Shown here piece after piece: positions 62,430 through 64,000 of a stretch of DNA of 64,000 nt. Position numbers and translations under genes: made by a program. Within the stretch, counting starts at the first letter, position 1; every line of letters begins with the position of its first letter. The notes beneath the pieces are model-generated. The model saw only the letters and a list, made by a program, of their open reading frames with translations, was not told where the DNA came from and ran no database searches. The DNA is from Pseudomonas siliginis (GTDB lineage: Bacteria > Pseudomonadota > Gammaproteobacteria > Pseudomonadales > Pseudomonadaceae). The stretch lies in assembly GCF_019145195.1 (NCBI RefSeq), contig NZ_JAHSTW010000002.1:248001-312000 (forward strand). Reading direction: 5' to 3'.

Positions 62430-62516
62430 AAGCAGCTACAAGCTGCAAGTTACAAGCGGTAAGTGAAAGCGCTTTGCCTTTACTTGCCGCTTGCAGGTAG
62501 CCACTTGAAGCTGAAT

Positions 62517-62550
62517 AAAAAAGGGAGCCCCCGAAAGGCTCCCTTTTTTT
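62517..62550. terminator. Bidirectional terminator between serA and the DUF4399 gene
   Basis: GGGAGCC/GGCTCCC stem with A6 on the left and T7 on the right, symmetric for both strands. The right end overlaps the stop codon of the convergent DUF4399 gene. A degraded AGCTACAAGCTGCAAG repeat lies between serA and the stem. Confidence 0.92.
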
Positions 62551-62974
62551 ATTTCACGTTGACCGTGATTTTTTCCGAAACGATCGATGGGTCGAACGGC
62601 ATGTGGCCGCTGTCGCCGAGGATCAGTTGCAAGGTGTGCTTGCCGGGGGCCAGTTTGATCGTGGCTTCGGTCTGCGCCTTGCCGAAATGCATGTGGTGCG
62701 CGTCAGTCGGGATCGGCGCGCCTTCGGCCGGCAGGTCGTCGACGTCGATCAGCAGGTGATGGTGGCCGGTGTTCTTGGTGGTGTCACCCGCCGGGGCCAG
62801 CGCGATGTTCTTGACGCCGAACTTGACCTTGAATTCCTGCGAGACGGTGGCGCCGTCCTCGGGAGAAACGATGAACACTTCAGCATCCTTCGGCGCCGGT
62901 GTCGCCGCACTGGCCAGCACCGAAACACTCATCAGCACACCGGCCAACGCTGCACGAGACATAAAGCTTTTCAT
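62549..62974 (-). CDS. DUF4399 periplasmic protein
   Basis: The 141-residue protein has a signal peptide (MKSFMSRAALAGVLMSVSVL, cleaved after about ASA, residue 23) and a small beta-rich DUF4399 domain. GHHHLLIDVD and DAHHMHFG are its conserved histidine clusters and suggest metal binding. LAPGKHTLQLILGDSGHMPF completes the domain. Function is unknown. The P. aeruginosa counterpart is PA0329 by position. Confidence 0.85.
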   Translation of the reverse strand: MKSFMSRAALAGVLMSVSVLASAATPAPKDAEVFIVSPEDGATVSQEFKVKFGVKNIALAPAGDTTKNTGHHHLLIDVDDLPAEGAPIPTDAHHMHFGKAQTEATIKLAPGKHTLQLILGDSGHMPFDPSIVSEKITVNVK

Positions 62975-63109
62975 TTTCTTCTCCAGTTTTTCCGTAAAAT
63001 CCGCACGGTCATGACAACTTCATGACCATTCGTTGTCGAAGGCACTCGACAACCATAGCAAAGCGAGCCTGAATCAGAGCGTCGCGATAATGATTTCAAA
63101 GGAGTGACC

Positions 63110-63679
63110 ATGCGCTTGCTGCCTGGCCTGATCTGCCTGCTACCCCTTCTGAGCCCGCTGGCTCACGCCGAACTGATTGATGACGTCAACGACCGTGGCG
63201 AGCTGCGCATAGCCCTTGAGGCTAATACACCGCCCTTCAATTACAAGGAGGGCGACACCCTCACGGGGTTCGAGGTCGAGCTTGGGCAACTGATCGCCAA
63301 CGAGCTGGATGTACGCGCCGACTTCATCGTCACCGACGAGGGCGACCTGCTCCAGGGCGTTGAAAGCGGCAAATACGATGTCGCGCTCAACCACATAGCA
63401 CTGACACCCGAACTCAAGGATCGTTTCGACTTCAGCGAGCCGTACGGCCAGGTCGACGGGCAATTGCTGGCGAAGAAGGACGAGACGCCGCGGCCGATGG
63501 TGCTGGTGCAGGCGTTGACCGAAGCGAAGCCGAAAGCGGCAGCGCCGGTCGAGCTGGCGATCCCGTTTCAGAAGGGTAATCCGGCATTTCAGGCCAGCCT
63601 CAAGAGCGCGCTGCAGCGGATCAAAGACGACGGACGCCTAGCGGCGCTGTCGAAGAAGTGGTTCACCGAAACCAAGTGA
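63110..63679 (+). CDS. Shortened family 3 periplasmic substrate-binding protein
   Basis: The 189-residue protein has a signal peptide (cleaved after AHA) and the first lobe of a polar amino-acid binding protein: RGELRIALEANTPPFNYKEG, GFEVELGQLIANEL and DVALNHIALTPELKDRFDFS. After GQLLAKKDE the sequence jumps to PKAAAPVELAIPFQKGNPAF and the usual C-terminal helix ALQRIKDDGRLAALSKKWF. About 70-80 residues of the second lobe (the GxTxGT/xxE part) are missing, while the reading frame is intact. AAAGGAG before ATG 63110 fixes the start. It may bind a ligand weakly, or have another role. Confidence 0.82.
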   Translation: MRLLPGLICLLPLLSPLAHAELIDDVNDRGELRIALEANTPPFNYKEGDTLTGFEVELGQLIANELDVRADFIVTDEGDLLQGVESGKYDVALNHIALTPELKDRFDFSEPYGQVDGQLLAKKDETPRPMVLVQALTEAKPKAAAPVELAIPFQKGNPAFQASLKSALQRIKDDGRLAALSKKWFTETK

Positions 63680-63689
63680 ACATAAAACC

Positions 63690-63778
63690 TGTAGGAGTGA
63701 GCCTGCTCGCGATAGCGGTTCGTCAGTCGAGTAATCATTAACTGACCCACCGCTATCGCGAGCAGGCTCACTCCTACA
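63690..63778. repeat. REP doublet (TGAG subtype)
   Basis: GTAGGAGTGAGCCTGCTCGC then GCGAGCAGGCTCACTCCTAC, about 32 bases apart. Both arms are the TGAG/CTCA variant, the only matched pair of that subtype in the window. Confidence 0.92.
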
Positions 63779-63796
63779 TAAGATTGCGGCGGTCTC

Positions 63797-64000
63797 TTAG
63801 ATAAGTGCTGCCAGGGCCTGCGCGGCTTGCGGCAGCTCAAGCTCACTGAAAACCCGAACCCCATGACGCTTGAGCAACGCCGCCGTCACCCCTTCGCCAT
63901 TGACCTTGACCCCACTGAACGTGCCGTCATACGTCAACAGATTCCCGCAAGACGGACTGTTGGCCTTGAGCACCGCCACCCGAATGCCGTGCTTTTGCAC
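63797..64000 (-). CDS. DUF523 family protein, C-terminal part (runs off window)
   Basis: The minus strand reads VAVLKANSPSCGNLLTYDGTF-like in two parts: AVLKANSPSCG, then a YDGTFSG segment, and ends AQALAALI. ANSPSCG is the conserved motif of the DUF523 (YbbK-type) family of about 160 residues, so the N-terminal half lies beyond base 64000. The in-frame GTG at the window edge is not the start. The function of the family is unknown. Confidence 0.85.
   Translation of the reverse strand: MQKHGIRVAVLKANSPSCGNLLTYDGTFSGVKVNGEGVTAALLKRHGVRVFSELELPQAAQALAALI

Overview
The window is chromosomal DNA from a fluorescent-type Pseudomonas (P. fluorescens group). This follows from high G+C, Pseudomonas-like protein sequences, many GTGGGAGCGAGCCTGCTCGC-type REP palindromes between genes, and a gene order that, as I recall it, follows the P. 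aeruginosa PAO1 stretch from about PA0379 down to PA0314. I saw no rRNA, tRNA, CRISPR array, phage module or complete insertion sequence.

Layout. 1-5244: start of a DUF423 gene, mtgA, then rpoH-ftsX-ftsE-ftsY on the minus strand, with an AlgU-type promoter in front of rpoH. 5528-5797: a 270-bp MITE-like element with perfect 33-bp terminal inverted repeats. 5853-13290: two pairs of M16 peptidases (each an intact zinc enzyme plus a partner without the zinc motif) on either side of rsmD, then an alpha/beta hydrolase. 13543-18980: sulfurtransferase, TetR regulator, coniferyl-aldehyde-type dehydrogenase, Tat lipoprotein and GMC oxidoreductase. 19096-24267: coaD, ferredoxin, mutM, an HDOD protein, pfpI and rlmI.

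24312-27992 is the most unusual part. An AT-rich insertion between rlmI and ilvD carries a well-started 23-codon gene, a strong hairpin, and then an overlapping operon of a SagB/McbC-like flavin oxidase, an AurF-like diiron oxygenase with all seven metal ligands in register, and a Bcr/CflA exporter. It reads as a small peptide-derived natural-product (RiPP-like) locus of a kind I do not recognise.

28249-36312: ilvD, a phosphorylcholine-phosphatase-like protein, tcyP, folA and a DUF2868/DUF3482 membrane-GTPase pair. 36409-43176: a phosphonate module (LysR regulator, 2-aminoethylphosphonate-type ABC transporter, FAD oxidoreductase, PhnZ-like HD oxygenase). No PhnW, PhnX or PhnY* is encoded in it. 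43186-46026: a divergent cadA/cadR cadmium/zinc resistance pair around a MerR-type operator.

46152-64000: core metabolism, namely thyA-lgt, a TSUP permease, an NRDE protein, ptsP-rppH, a HAD phosphatase, ilvA, rpiA, tandem SdiA-regulated-domain proteins and an FAH-family hydrolase. A 2-hydroxyglutarate dehydrogenase is divergent from serA, a pairing in which the dehydrogenase removes the by-product of SerA. The window ends with a DUF4399 protein, a shortened periplasmic binding protein and the 3' part of a DUF523 gene.
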